Origin: Shewanella algicola
Lineage (GTDB): Bacteria > Pseudomonadota > Gammaproteobacteria > Enterobacterales > Shewanellaceae
Direction of reading: 5' to 3'
Assembly: GCF_014648035.1 (NCBI RefSeq)
Contig: NZ_BMQI01000006.1
Coordinates: forward strand, 1-64,000
DNA length: 64,000 nucleotides
Shown here: positions 53,648 through 62,242 of the stretch, in pieces
How the letters are laid out: each line of letters begins with the position of its first letter
Numbering within the stretch: the stretch's first letter is position 1
Notes under the pieces: model-generated
What the model was told of the DNA's origin: nothing
Seen by the model: the letters and a program-made list of their open reading frames with translations, nothing else
Database searches by the model: none
Position numbers and translations under genes: made by a program

Positions 53648-54529
53648 TTATGGCGTCAATAATTGCCTTAACGAATGCCTAAATTGCTTAAACATTGGCT
53701 CCAGGCTATAGCGATGATGCTGAATCACATCAACATTGGCATGCCAGCCCATATCGTTAAACTCGCTGGGCAATAATACCAGTTGGCCATTGTTAACATA
53801 TTCATTGGCAATATGATTGGGCAGTAAACACCAACCATTGCCCTGTAATGTCAGTTCAAGTAACACATAATAGTTGTCTGCGTACCAAATGTCTGGGCTT
53901 AAGGCGAGTTGAAAGTCACTCGATTTGTTATTACGCGAGCGCATTAGCAATTGCCTATGCAGCTTAAGGTTGGCCAGATTATTGACTTGTTGTTGAGCTA
54001 GCGGGTGAGCGCTCGCAACATAAATATCAAACTTAATCGAACCAATGGATTCATAATCAATGTGAGAAGGCAGTGACAACTCACTAAAAATAATTCCTGT
54101 TACGGCTCTATCTGTGTCAATCAAGTCGACAATATCAATACTCGATGCGGTAAAAAATTCCAGTGTGGTATTGGGAAAGTCGATTTCTAGTTGATTAACC
54201 ATACTGGAGAGTTTATGAAAGGGAATGCCTTCATCTAAACCAATGGTGAGCTCAGAAATAAACGGTTTATCAAGATGTTGGGCGCAAGAACGTAAGCGTT
54301 GATGTTGCGCTAATAACACTTGCGCATGAGATAAAAGCTTTTCACCTGCCTGTGTTAATAGCGGGTAACGGCCGCTGCGGTCAAATAACGCAGCATTGCA
54401 GTCTATTTCAAGGTTGATGACATGTTGGCTCACCACAGATTGCGCTTTATTAAGTGAACGCGCCGCCGCTGAAAACGAGCCAGTTTTTGCTGTCGCTTCA
54501 AACGCCTCAAGTTGATCAATGCTATACAT
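53648..54529 (-). CDS. LysR-family regulator of the PACE efflux gene
   Basis: A 293-residue regulator with an N-terminal winged helix (GSFSAAARSLNKAQSVVSQ) and a LysR substrate domain. It is divergent from the PACE-family efflux gene across 85 bases, the arrangement of AceR with AceI. A T-N11-A inverted repeat is present in the gap at 54543. It probably controls that pump. Confidence 0.92.
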   Translation of the reverse strand: MYSIDQLEAFEATAKTGSFSAAARSLNKAQSVVSQHVINLEIDCNAALFDRSGRYPLLTQAGEKLLSHAQVLLAQHQRLRSCAQHLDKPFISELTIGLDEGIPFHKLSSMVNQLEIDFPNTTLEFFTASSIDIVDLIDTDRAVTGIIFSELSLPSHIDYESIGSIKFDIYVASAHPLAQQQVNNLANLKLHRQLLMRSRNNKSSDFQLALSPDIWYADNYYVLLELTLQGNGWCLLPNHIANEYVNNGQLVLLPSEFNDMGWHANVDVIQHHRYSLEPMFKQFRHSLRQLLTP

Positions 54530-54542
54530 ATCGCTTTTCCAG

Positions 54543-54557
54543 ATAGTATCTAACTAT
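54543..54557. promoter_or_regulatory. Candidate LysR operator upstream of PACE pump
   Basis: ATAGT-ATCTA-ACTAT is a perfect inverted repeat with T-N11-A symmetry, placed between divergent lysR (ends 54529 at its start) and the pump gene (ATG 54615). Confidence 0.55.
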
Positions 54558-54614
54558 TAAGTATCCTTATATTGGATGAGAATAGCTCAAACGTCATCAA
54601 TAATGGAGTTCAGT

Positions 54615-55046
54615 ATGCAAACAAAAGAGAGAATATTTCACGCAGTGTCTTTTGAAGTATTGGCTGCAGCCATCATTGTCCCTGTGAGTGCAGTATTAAT
54701 GGAGAAGAGCACTACAGATATGTTGGTGGTCAGTATTGGTTTGTCACTTCTTGCTGTTATGTGGAACTATGTCTACAACATCTGGTTCGACAAATTATTT
54801 GGCAGTGACAGAGTGACGCGTAATTTATCAACTCGTATCGTTCATGCTACGGGTTTTGAAGGCGGCTTGTTAGTGGTAACCCTGCCATTGGTATCCTGGT
54901 ATTTAAGTTTAAACCTTATCGATACCTTGATGCTGGAAGGTGGCGTGTTATTGTTTTTCTTTATTTATACCGGTGTGTTTAATTGGGCCTACGATATTTA
55001 TCAACCTTACCAGCGCTGGTTTGGTAAAACCTTAGGCATTAACTAA
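54615..55046 (+). CDS. PACE-family (AceI-like) cation efflux protein
   Basis: A 143-residue inner-membrane protein with four helices made of two bacterial transmembrane pair (BTP) domains. The N-terminal motif ERIFHAVSFE carries the conserved Glu of AceI. MWNYVYNIWFDKLFG and FNWAYDIYQPYQRW are the two internal repeat ends. PACE pumps export biocides such as chlorhexidine and natural diamines by proton exchange. ATG 54615 is chosen because GGAG lies six bases upstream. Confidence 0.93.
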   Translation: MQTKERIFHAVSFEVLAAAIIVPVSAVLMEKSTTDMLVVSIGLSLLAVMWNYVYNIWFDKLFGSDRVTRNLSTRIVHATGFEGGLLVVTLPLVSWYLSLNLIDTLMLEGGVLLFFFIYTGVFNWAYDIYQPYQRWFGKTLGIN

Positions 55047-55159
55047 ACGCATCGTAGTTAGGTCGTTATCGACGACAAATAATGGATAGTTTTATATGAG
55101 AGTCATGGTTACTGTGGCATCATCAAGGGGTTATTCATTTCTGTAGGGTGCCAAGCGTA

Positions 55160-55600
55160 ATGCATTATCGTCTAAGTGTATTGTTACTTTCTATGTTCGT
55201 CTTGATGTTCCCAATTCACTTTGCGCGCGCTAACACTTTAGCGCCGTTTACCAGCGACGGTTGCAGTGTATTTCCTGATGGCACCTTTGAACAGGGTGAA
55301 TTATGGCTTGGTTGCTGTCAAAAACACGACTTTGATTACTGGAAAGGCGGCACGTTTGATGAGCGACTGGCTTCAGATAAAGCGTTGCGAGTATGTGTTG
55401 CTAAAGTCGGCCAGCCACAAATTGCCTTATTGATGTTAGCTGGGGTGAGGGTGGGCGGTACACCGTACTTGCCTACTCAATTTAGGTGGGGCTATGGCTG
55501 GCCTTATCCAAGAGATTATGGCGCATTAACTGCCGATGAACTCAAACAAGTCGAGTTATTATCGACAAACACATTAATCCGCACGATCTCACAAAAATAG
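55160..55600 (+). CDS. Secreted phospholipase-A2-like protein
   Basis: A 146-residue protein with a signal peptide ending near HFARA, then a Cys-rich domain. CCQKHDFDYW holds the Cys-Cys-x-x-His-Asp catalytic motif of secretory phospholipase A2, and DGCSVFPDG precedes it, as in the calcium loop region. The later Cys (RVCVAK) could complete disulphides. It is shorter than most PLA2 enzymes. Start ATG 55160 is preferred to GTG 55148. The fold match comes from a motif only, so activity is a prediction. Confidence 0.65.
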   Translation: MHYRLSVLLLSMFVLMFPIHFARANTLAPFTSDGCSVFPDGTFEQGELWLGCCQKHDFDYWKGGTFDERLASDKALRVCVAKVGQPQIALLMLAGVRVGGTPYLPTQFRWGYGWPYPRDYGALTADELKQVELLSTNTLIRTISQK

Positions 55601-55777
55601 ATTAAAAATTGTAAATTTAACCGTTTTTTTGATTTTTAGATGATCTATTATCGACACAGTGAAGTATAAATAAGCAGATTTAGACAATATTGCGCTAAAG
55701 GCGACAGAGATCACTATTTCGCTTGCAGTATGCGTTGTATTGTCTTGTTGATTAATTCATCAAAATAAGGAGTTAAC

Positions 55778-56248
55778 ATGACAGAGATCGATATTGGTAT
55801 CAAAAAAGATGACCGTCTTAAAATCGCAGAAGGCCTAAAAAGTTTATTGGCCGATTCATACACACTTTATTTGCAAACTCATAACTTCCATTGGAACGTT
55901 ACCGGTGTACAGTTCCGCGAATTACACCTGATGTTTGAAGAGCATTACACTGAGCTTGCGACCGCAGTAGATGATATTGCCGAACGCATTCGTACTCTAG
56001 ATGTTGCTGCGCCTGGGACTTATAAAGAGTTTGCTCGTTTGAGTTCAATTAAAGAGGTTGAAGGTGTACCTTCTTCTGGAGAGATGGTTGAGTTACTGAT
56101 AAAAGGCCATGAGCAAGTGGTAAGAACGTCACGCGAAGTACTTAAGTTAGCCCAAGCTGCTGATGATGAGTCAACTGCATCACTTGTGTCTGATCGTATG
56201 GTTATCCATGAAAAAACCGCATGGATGTTACGCGCAACCCGCAAGTAA
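55778..56248 (+). CDS. dps: Dps-family DNA-binding ferritin
   Basis: A 156-residue four-helix protein. Inter-subunit ferroxidase ligands are in [20 protein letters not shown] and [10 protein letters not shown], the standard Dps set. AAGGAG precedes the ATG. Dps oxidises Fe2+ with hydrogen peroxide and stores iron, protecting DNA. A terminator at 56290 closes the unit. The N-terminus ([12 protein letters not shown]) lacks the Lys-rich tail of E. coli Dps, so DNA binding may be weak. Confidence 0.95.
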   Translation: MTEIDIGIKKDDRLKIAEGLKSLLADSYTLYLQTHNFHWNVTGVQFRELHLMFEEHYTELATAVDDIAERIRTLDVAAPGTYKEFARLSSIKEVEGVPSSGEMVELLIKGHEQVVRTSREVLKLAQAADDESTASLVSDRMVIHEKTAWMLRATRK

Positions 56249-56289
56249 CTTAACCTCAATTCAGATTAATAATATTAAAATGAATACAG

Positions 56290-56317
56290 AACCGTTGGCT
56301 TACCGCCAACGGTTTTT
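56290..56317 (+). terminator. Intrinsic terminator after dps
   Basis: ACCGTTGGC (56291-56299) pairs with GCCAACGGT (56305-56313), followed by TTTT. It lies about 42 bases after the dps stop. Confidence 0.93.
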
Positions 56318-56383
56318 ATTTGCCGCTAGAAAAAGTTAATCAAACCCGTTAATGTAGGTTTTTTATTTTATGATGATGCTGCC

Positions 56384-57154
56384 GTGACCGACAACACACA
56401 CCTTACTGAACTTGCTAAACACTTATTTGCACAACGAAATAACGTCAACCCAAACGCCCATTTTGGCGCTTTTACTGCACAAAATATTGACCAGGCCATC
56501 ACTGTTCAACAAAAAATGGCTGAGTTAAATGGTCATATTTCCGGCTGGAAATGCCTTGTTCCGCAAGCAAACGATCAACTTATTGTGGCACCGATTTTAC
56601 AAGCCGCTGAGCGGGGTCAACAGTGTAGCATTATCCCAACGATAAAAGATGAGCAGGCTTTAGCACTTATTGAGCCAGAAATTGCTTTCATCTTAGGCGA
56701 GGATATTGAGCCTTATCGACACTATAGTCATCAAGAGATTGACAGTGCTATCAATGCGACGCATATGGCATTAGAGTTAATTCAAAATCGTTTTAGCCGC
56801 GACAGTCAACCAAGCTATTTGCAAAAATTGGCTGACGGTTTAAGTAACCAGGGTGTGTATATTGGCCCACAAATTCCTAAATCGGTCGCTTATCAAGCAA
56901 GCCATGTTGATGTTGTGGTAACTGCAAATAATCAACAGCAGTCTTTTAACGGTAAGCATCCGTGTGAATTGCCGCAATTACCTGTGTATTGGATGATTAA
57001 CTACTTAGCACAAAAGGGCGTAAAACTCAGTGCAGGGCAGGCGATTATTACCGGTTCCTATTGCGGAGTGGTTAACGTGCCGATGGCGACAGAAGTCAGT
57101 ATTGAATATAAAAACATTGACCAATTTAGCGTCAGCTTTATAAATGCATTTTAG
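56384..57154 (+). CDS. 2-keto-4-pentenoate hydratase-like enzyme (MhpD family)
   Basis: A 256-residue fumarylacetoacetase-fold hydratase. The metal-site region PEIAFILGEDIEPY (Glu pair) and MALELIQNRF are conserved, and GQAIITGSYCGVV closes the active site. Usual substrates are 2-hydroxy-dienoates from aromatic meta-cleavage, but no such pathway is visible here. GTG 56384 is used as start; it overlaps a five-codon ATG frame (56370-56387) that may be incidental. Convergent with a TetR gene. Confidence 0.85.
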   Translation: MTDNTHLTELAKHLFAQRNNVNPNAHFGAFTAQNIDQAITVQQKMAELNGHISGWKCLVPQANDQLIVAPILQAAERGQQCSIIPTIKDEQALALIEPEIAFILGEDIEPYRHYSHQEIDSAINATHMALELIQNRFSRDSQPSYLQKLADGLSNQGVYIGPQIPKSVAYQASHVDVVVTANNQQQSFNGKHPCELPQLPVYWMINYLAQKGVKLSAGQAIITGSYCGVVNVPMATEVSIEYKNIDQFSVSFINAF

Positions 57155-57176
57155 GCTGTAGGCGTGGTTATAGATG

Positions 57177-57204
57177 AAAAAAAAGCGCCTGAGGCGCTTT
57201 TTTT
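57177..57204. terminator. Bidirectional intrinsic terminator
   Basis: An A-run plus AGCGCC (to 57189) pairs with GGCGCT plus a T-run (from 57193) around a TGA loop. It serves both the hydratase-like gene and the convergent TetR gene, which ends at 57203. Confidence 0.95.
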
Positions 57205-57790
57205 ATTGTGTTTCTAATTGAGTAAAAAACTCTTCAAGTTGTTGGCTGACCGTGTCGGTATCGCCAGTGGCTTTTAAATACGAACGTAAGCCAATAATGT
57301 GAACCTGGAGTTTTTTAGCAATTTTTTGTTTATCAAATTCTGCCGACAAATCACCTTGCTGTTGCGCTTGCTCAACAATATTCGCAAAACGGTTTTCAAC
57401 CTGAGTGAGTAGGTTTTTTGCGATATCGAGCGTTTCTTGATGCGATTCATCAAGTTCTGCAAGCGTGCGCATCACCATGCATAATTCACTGGGTACTTGT
57501 GCACTACACGGCACAATTAAGCCGCGAAGATACTGCTTTAACCCATCCCAAGCGTGGTCATGTTGGGCTAATTGCTCATTAAGTACATCTGTTGATGTTT
57601 GAGCATAATGAATTAATGTTTGATGAAACAAATCGGCTTTGCTACCGAATGCGGCATAAATACTACCAGGTCGCATGTCCATGGTAGTTTGAATTTCACG
57701 CGTAGACGTAGCCAAAAAACCTTTTTGCCAAAATAGGTTTTTTGCTTTTTCAAGTACATCGTCGCGATCAAATTTTGAAATATTAGCCAT
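57203..57790 (-). CDS. TetR-family transcriptional regulator
   Basis: A 195-residue regulator with the TetR helix-turn-helix (ATSTREIQTTMDMRPGSIYAAFGSK, cited as TSTREIQTTM and PGSIYAAFGSK) and a C-terminal ligand domain. It resembles the AcrR/NemR-like group by its N-terminal Phe-Asp-Arg-Asp start. Its target is not adjacent: the upstream side is the MITE-like repeat. Function inferred only from family. Confidence 0.9.
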   Translation of the reverse strand: MANISKFDRDDVLEKAKNLFWQKGFLATSTREIQTTMDMRPGSIYAAFGSKADLFHQTLIHYAQTSTDVLNEQLAQHDHAWDGLKQYLRGLIVPCSAQVPSELCMVMRTLAELDESHQETLDIAKNLLTQVENRFANIVEQAQQQGDLSAEFDKQKIAKKLQVHIIGLRSYLKATGDTDTVSQQLEEFFTQLETQ

Positions 57791-57876
57791 GAGCCCCTCT
57801 TTAGTTATTACTCTATTTTACGATATCGCATAGAGGTAAGGCCAGTGTATTGCATTAATTTTTAATCACAAATGAG

Positions 57877-58160
57877 TATATACCCAAACAACCTGAAGAT
57901 GCTCGATTTCAGCAAGAATTTACACGCGTTTAAGCAAGGCATTGATTGCGGGTAATGGTCATTCCCTTTCCAAAATCAATAACGCAGCATAAATGCGTGT
58001 AAAACTTGCCCTTTGGGAGTTTCACCGTGTTCCCCTGATTGTTAAATCAAGAGCGTTGTTGCGCTAATTTATAAGGTACCTACATTACCGCATTAACGCG
58101 CCTAGTATTGAAAACACGGTGAAGCTCTGAAACACGGATCTTCAAGTTGATTGGGTATAT
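57877..58160. mobile_element. MITE-like element with 22-base terminal inverted repeats
   Basis: A left end TATACCCAAACAACCTGAAGAT (57879-57900, with two further bases outside) mirrors a right end ATCTTCAAGTTGATTGGGTATA (58138-58159) with three mismatches. The 284-base interior has no gene. A second, truncated copy of the left half lies at 59904. No transposase is nearby, so it would need one in trans. It lies between TetR and the AGCS gene. Confidence 0.8.
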
Positions 58161-58263
58161 TCCATGTTTATTAGGCTTTAATTGCTTATAAAAACACGTG
58201 AACTCGTGTGGTGACTCAACGTCATGTTTTTAGCGACCTATCTTTGAATTAGTATTTACAGTA

Positions 58264-59670
58264 TTACGACCATACACCGTCTTCAGTTTTACCTTGGATT
58301 TTTACATCGGCCAGTTTGAACTCTGGTTTGTTAGTGGCTTTAAGTTTGACTTGATAGTCGCGGGTTAAATTAACAATGGTTGGAGTTAACAGCATCAATG
58401 CACTGATATTGACCACCGTCATTAAGCCCAGTGCCATGTCGGCCATGTTCCACACTTCTTTTAAGCTGGCGTTTGCGCCCCAATACACCATGGCTAAATA
58501 CAACAGAGTGTAACCAGTACGGCCATAAATATTATCAAGCTTAAACAGGTGTAAGTTACTCTCGGCATAAGCGTAATTGGCCACCACAGAGGTAAAAGAG
58601 AATAGGGTGATAATAATGGCCACAAACATATCGCCGCTCATGCCCATGTGATGAGTCATGGCATTTTGAGTAATACGGATGCCCTCCATTTCGCTGCCGA
58701 TATTACCTTGCGCCAGTAAAATCACAATGGCGGTACAGCTACATAACACCATAGTGTCGATAAACACCCCGAGCATTTGCACGTAACCTTGCGCAACCGG
58801 ATGGTTAGGCACAGGCGTTGCACCTGCCGCCGCATGCGGTACGCTACCGGCACCGGCTTCGTTTGAATATAAACCACGCTGAATACCGTTTTTAATTGCC
58901 GCGCCTAATGCACCAGCGCCAGCTTCAGTTAAGCCAAAGGCCGAGTTAAAGATATCCATTAGCACAGCGGGTACTTGCTGAATATTGATTAAGGTCACCG
59001 ATACTGCTGCCAAAATAAAGGCAAGGCCCATAAACGGCACAATTAATTCTGCAAAGCGGGCGATACTTCGCAGGCCACCCATCACAATAATGCCGGCAAA
59101 AAAGGTGATAACAGCACCTGAGTACACGCTGGAGATCTCGAAGGTGTGATTAAGGGCATCGGTGATGGTGTTAGCTTGCATGGCGCTAAAACTAATGCCG
59201 TAACCTAAAAATAAACACAGCGCGAACAACACGGCAAGCCAGGGTTTATTTAACCCCGCGCGAATGTAGTAGGCGGGTCCGCCGCGGTATTCTTTATGAT
59301 CGTCTCTGACTTTATACAGCTGGCCTAAAATACTTTCGGCAAACCCGGTAGCCATACCGAGCAGTGCAATCACCCACATCCAAAACACGGCGCCACTGCC
59401 GCCAAGAGATATCGCCATGGCAACGCCAGCTAAGTTACCGGTACCTACCCGGGCTGATAACCCAGTACACAAAGCTTGATAAGAACTGATCCCTGACTTA
59501 TCGCCCTGGGTACTGCCTTTCATGACTTTGAACATATAAGCAAAGTGGCGCAGTTGAATAAAGCGTAACCTCAATGAAAACCATACACCTGCAAATACTA
59601 ATATGTAGATCAGTATTTGGTATTCGCCCCATAAAACATTATTAGCGAATGACACAATTTCATTAATCAT
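58264..59670 (-). CDS. AGCS-family sodium:alanine/glycine symporter
   Basis: A 468-residue symporter with about eleven helices. Family motifs: LSARVGTGNLAGVAMAI, then GGPAYYIRAGL and AIKNGIQRGLYSNEAGAGS, the last being the AGCS substrate/ion region. The product takes up alanine, glycine or serine with Na+. A short soluble C-terminus follows. Start is the ATG at 59670. It is flanked on both sides by copies of the same MITE-like repeat, which may have inserted in or near its promoter and 3' regions. Confidence 0.93.
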   Translation of the reverse strand: MINEIVSFANNVLWGEYQILIYILVFAGVWFSLRLRFIQLRHFAYMFKVMKGSTQGDKSGISSYQALCTGLSARVGTGNLAGVAMAISLGGSGAVFWMWVIALLGMATGFAESILGQLYKVRDDHKEYRGGPAYYIRAGLNKPWLAVLFALCLFLGYGISFSAMQANTITDALNHTFEISSVYSGAVITFFAGIIVMGGLRSIARFAELIVPFMGLAFILAAVSVTLINIQQVPAVLMDIFNSAFGLTEAGAGALGAAIKNGIQRGLYSNEAGAGSVPHAAAGATPVPNHPVAQGYVQMLGVFIDTMVLCSCTAIVILLAQGNIGSEMEGIRITQNAMTHHMGMSGDMFVAIIITLFSFTSVVANYAYAESNLHLFKLDNIYGRTGYTLLYLAMVYWGANASLKEVWNMADMALGLMTVVNISALMLLTPTIVNLTRDYQVKLKATNKPEFKLADVKIQGKTEDGVWS

Positions 59671-59903
59671 TGAACAAATCCCTGGTTTATCTCATTGTTT
59701 GAGTTTTTTTATTAGCCGTCTTAAGCTGTCTGACGTTAATGTCGCCAGTCAATGTACTCAAAAGTGGGTAAGCATTTTTTGTCGGTAACCGCTTCATAAA
59801 TAGACTGAAATAGAATTAAGTCAAACAACTCGGTAGAATGGTTATGCAATTAAAATACATTAATAACACCAAAAGCTTTGGATTTGAAGCATCGTTAACA
59901 ACA

Positions 59904-59998
59904 TATATACCCAATCAACCTGAAGATGTTCGATTTCTGCAAGAATTTACACGCGTTTAGGCAAGGCATTGATTGCGGGTAATGGTCGTTCCCTTTCC
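59904..59998. repeat. Truncated copy of the MITE-like element (left half)
   Basis: Some 95 bases starting TATATACCCAATCAACCTGA are nearly identical to the left half of the 57877 element (only about six differences), then similarity fades near 60000. It lies upstream of both AGCS (minus) and the RegB-like kinase (plus), so it could influence their promoters. Confidence 0.88.
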
Positions 59999-60167
59999 TA
60001 ATCGATAAAAAAATCACCTAGCGGTTCATTTCAAGGTAGGCTTGTGGGGAGGCGGCAATATCGATTGGTTTTTTCGGATAATATTTACGCAATTGATAAG
60101 TGTCGTTAGGTTGATTATTGTTTGCTGTGAGATTATAGGGTTGCGTCAATAAGTTAGGATGATAAAT

Positions 60168-61562
60168 ATGGCAAATCTGAATCTGCCTTTTAGTGCAAAT
60201 CAACAACAATTAGCACTGTTACGATTGGTTAACTGGGGCCTAAAAATAGGCCTTATTGTGTTTACGGCTGATTTATTTGGCTTAACCACACCGCCAATAA
60301 CCTTAAGTTATGTATTGATTATCGAAGCGTGTTATGTGGGGTTTAGTTATCGATTTCATCGCCTGAGTATCGACAATCATGGTTTATTGTTTTTAACCTT
60401 ACTGCTGGACACCTTATTTTGGTCCACCTGGTTGTATTTTACCGGCGGTGCCACCAATGCGTTTGTTTCATTATTACTGCTGCCGATAGCCATTTCAGCA
60501 ATTACTTTACCTGGGTGGGCGCCCTGGTCGTTAACAGCGTTGTCTACCGCGTTTTATAGTTTGATGATTATCAATATTCCTGATCATAGCGTTGATGATA
60601 CAGCTAACACTGCCGCAGATATGCATGCAGGCCATGATATGAGCCAAATGGCAATGGACATGCCTGCCAATCCCAATATGAGTCACAGCATGAATATGAG
60701 CATGGACATGAGCTCACATTATTTAGGCATGTGGTTCAATTTTGTTATTTCAGCGTTAGTGCTGACCATTACCGTGGGCTTTATTGCTAAACGTATTCGG
60801 CAAAAAAATGTTGAGTTACGCTATTTACGTGAAGCGCAATTAAGGCAAGAAAAGATCCTTGCGTTAGGTACCGCATCAGCACAAATGGCGCACCAACTCG
60901 CCACGCCATTGGCAACGTTACGCTTATTAGTCGATGAAATATCAGACACAGCCGAAGATGCCGAGCAAACTGAATTACTGGCTGATATGGAGCAAGCACT
61001 CAACCGCTGTGAAGTGACCTTAAGCGACTTACGCTTAGCGACTGAGTCCATTCGCGAGCAAAAACAGTTGCAACAATCGGTTGCTAAGCTGGTGGCCTTG
61101 CTGTCAGAGCAGGTCAGTTTATTAATGCCCGAAACGCAAATAAGCCTACATATTTCACCAGAGGCAGAAACCGCCATTTTGCATACCGACATGAGTTTAC
61201 TGCCGGCGTTATTGGCGCTCGTTCAAAATGGCGCCCAGGCTAGTGAAGACAATCAACAAGGTGCCAAAGTCGACATTAATATCAGCGTATCGTCATCTCG
61301 TTCGCCATCTACTCAGATAATGCCTCAAGAGATCAACATTATGATTCGCGACTATGGCGTGGGTATTGCGACACATTTATTATCCACATTAGGCAGTAAT
61401 ATGGTTAGCAGTCCTAAAGGCTTGGGGATTGCGGTATTATTAAGCCACACCAGTTTTGAGCGTTTAGGCGGTAAGTTATACCTTAAAGCGCATCCTCAGG
61501 GCGGCACAGAAGCCATCGTGACTTTACCATTAGCAGCCAAAGCGGATCACACAAAGGTTTAA
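60168..61562 (+). CDS. RegB/PrrB-like redox sensor kinase with Met/His-rich loop
   Basis: A 464-residue membrane kinase. Six helices (about 15-205) contain GGATNAF, related to the RegB quinone-site motif GGxxNPF. An extra periplasmic loop (about residues 138-187) is rich in Met (ten) and His (four) and holds MHAGHDMSQ and SMNMSMDMSSH. The HisKA box is LGTASAQMAHQLATPLAT, and the ATPase domain ends with GLGIAVLLSH. ATG 60168 has AGGATG at the right distance; 60159 is less likely. The response regulator follows 31 bases downstream. RegBA systems control redox-dependent genes. Confidence 0.9.
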   Translation: MANLNLPFSANQQQLALLRLVNWGLKIGLIVFTADLFGLTTPPITLSYVLIIEACYVGFSYRFHRLSIDNHGLLFLTLLLDTLFWSTWLYFTGGATNAFVSLLLLPIAISAITLPGWAPWSLTALSTAFYSLMIINIPDHSVDDTANTAADMHAGHDMSQMAMDMPANPNMSHSMNMSMDMSSHYLGMWFNFVISALVLTITVGFIAKRIRQKNVELRYLREAQLRQEKILALGTASAQMAHQLATPLATLRLLVDEISDTAEDAEQTELLADMEQALNRCEVTLSDLRLATESIREQKQLQQSVAKLVALLSEQVSLLMPETQISLHISPEAETAILHTDMSLLPALLALVQNGAQASEDNQQGAKVDINISVSSSRSPSTQIMPQEINIMIRDYGVGIATHLLSTLGSNMVSSPKGLGIAVLLSHTSFERLGGKLYLKAHPQGGTEAIVTLPLAAKADHTKV

Positions 61563-61593
61563 CGGTTATCGCTAAGGGGACATTGGGACGTAG

Positions 61594-62145
61594 ATGAATA
61601 AATTACTTATAATTGAAGATGATAGCGCGTTATCGACTATTTTAGCGCGTCGTCTTACTCGGCACGGTTTTGAATGTAAAACCTGTGACAATGCCAGCGA
61701 CAGCTTACTAATGGCCAGACAATTTATGCCAACGCACATTGTACTCGACATGAAGCTGGCACAAAGTAATGGTTTGTCGTTAATTAAACCGTTAAGGCTG
61801 CAATTGCCCCATGTGTATATGGTATTGCTTACCGGCTTTGCCAGCATTGCCACTGCAGTAGAAGCGATACGTTTAGGCGCAGATAACTATCTTGCTAAAC
61901 CTGTCGACACCCAAACCCTGCTCAATGCGCTACATTCATCCAGCACGACTTTTAGTGCAGAACCCGATGAATTTGAAGCCATTACTGAACAGCCCCTCAA
62001 CCCCAAACGCTTAGAGTGGGAGCACATTCAACAAGTGCTCGCCAATAATAATGGCAACGTATCAGAAACCGCCCGCCAACTCGGCATGCACCGTCGCACT
62101 TTGCAGCGCAAGTTATTAAAAAAGCCCACGGCAGATAATCGATAG
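61594..62145 (+). CDS. RegA/PrrA/ActR-like response regulator
   Basis: A 183-residue regulator: receiver domain (1-120) with phosphorylatable Asp in HIVLDMKLA and Lys in YLAKPVD, then a Fis-type helix-turn-helix (NVSETARQLGMHRRTLQRKL) that matches RegA/PrrA/ActR. Encoded 31 bases after its kinase. In relatives it activates and represses respiratory and carbon genes by redox state. Targets are not readable here. Confidence 0.93.
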   Translation: MNKLLIIEDDSALSTILARRLTRHGFECKTCDNASDSLLMARQFMPTHIVLDMKLAQSNGLSLIKPLRLQLPHVYMVLLTGFASIATAVEAIRLGADNYLAKPVDTQTLLNALHSSSTTFSAEPDEFEAITEQPLNPKRLEWEHIQQVLANNNGNVSETARQLGMHRRTLQRKLLKKPTADNR

Positions 62146-62242
62146 TTTTTAATTTTTTGTTGAGTGGGTTAGATAGGCCTACGTTTTAATCAACATTGGC
62201 CGTAAATGACCTATCTATCCAACTATGTAAACTGTTTTATAA

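Noticed and set aside
56370..56387. Five-codon ATG frame overlapping the start of the hydratase-like gene
   Set aside because: It could be a leader peptide, but it has no ribosome site of its own and its sequence shows no attenuation structure.
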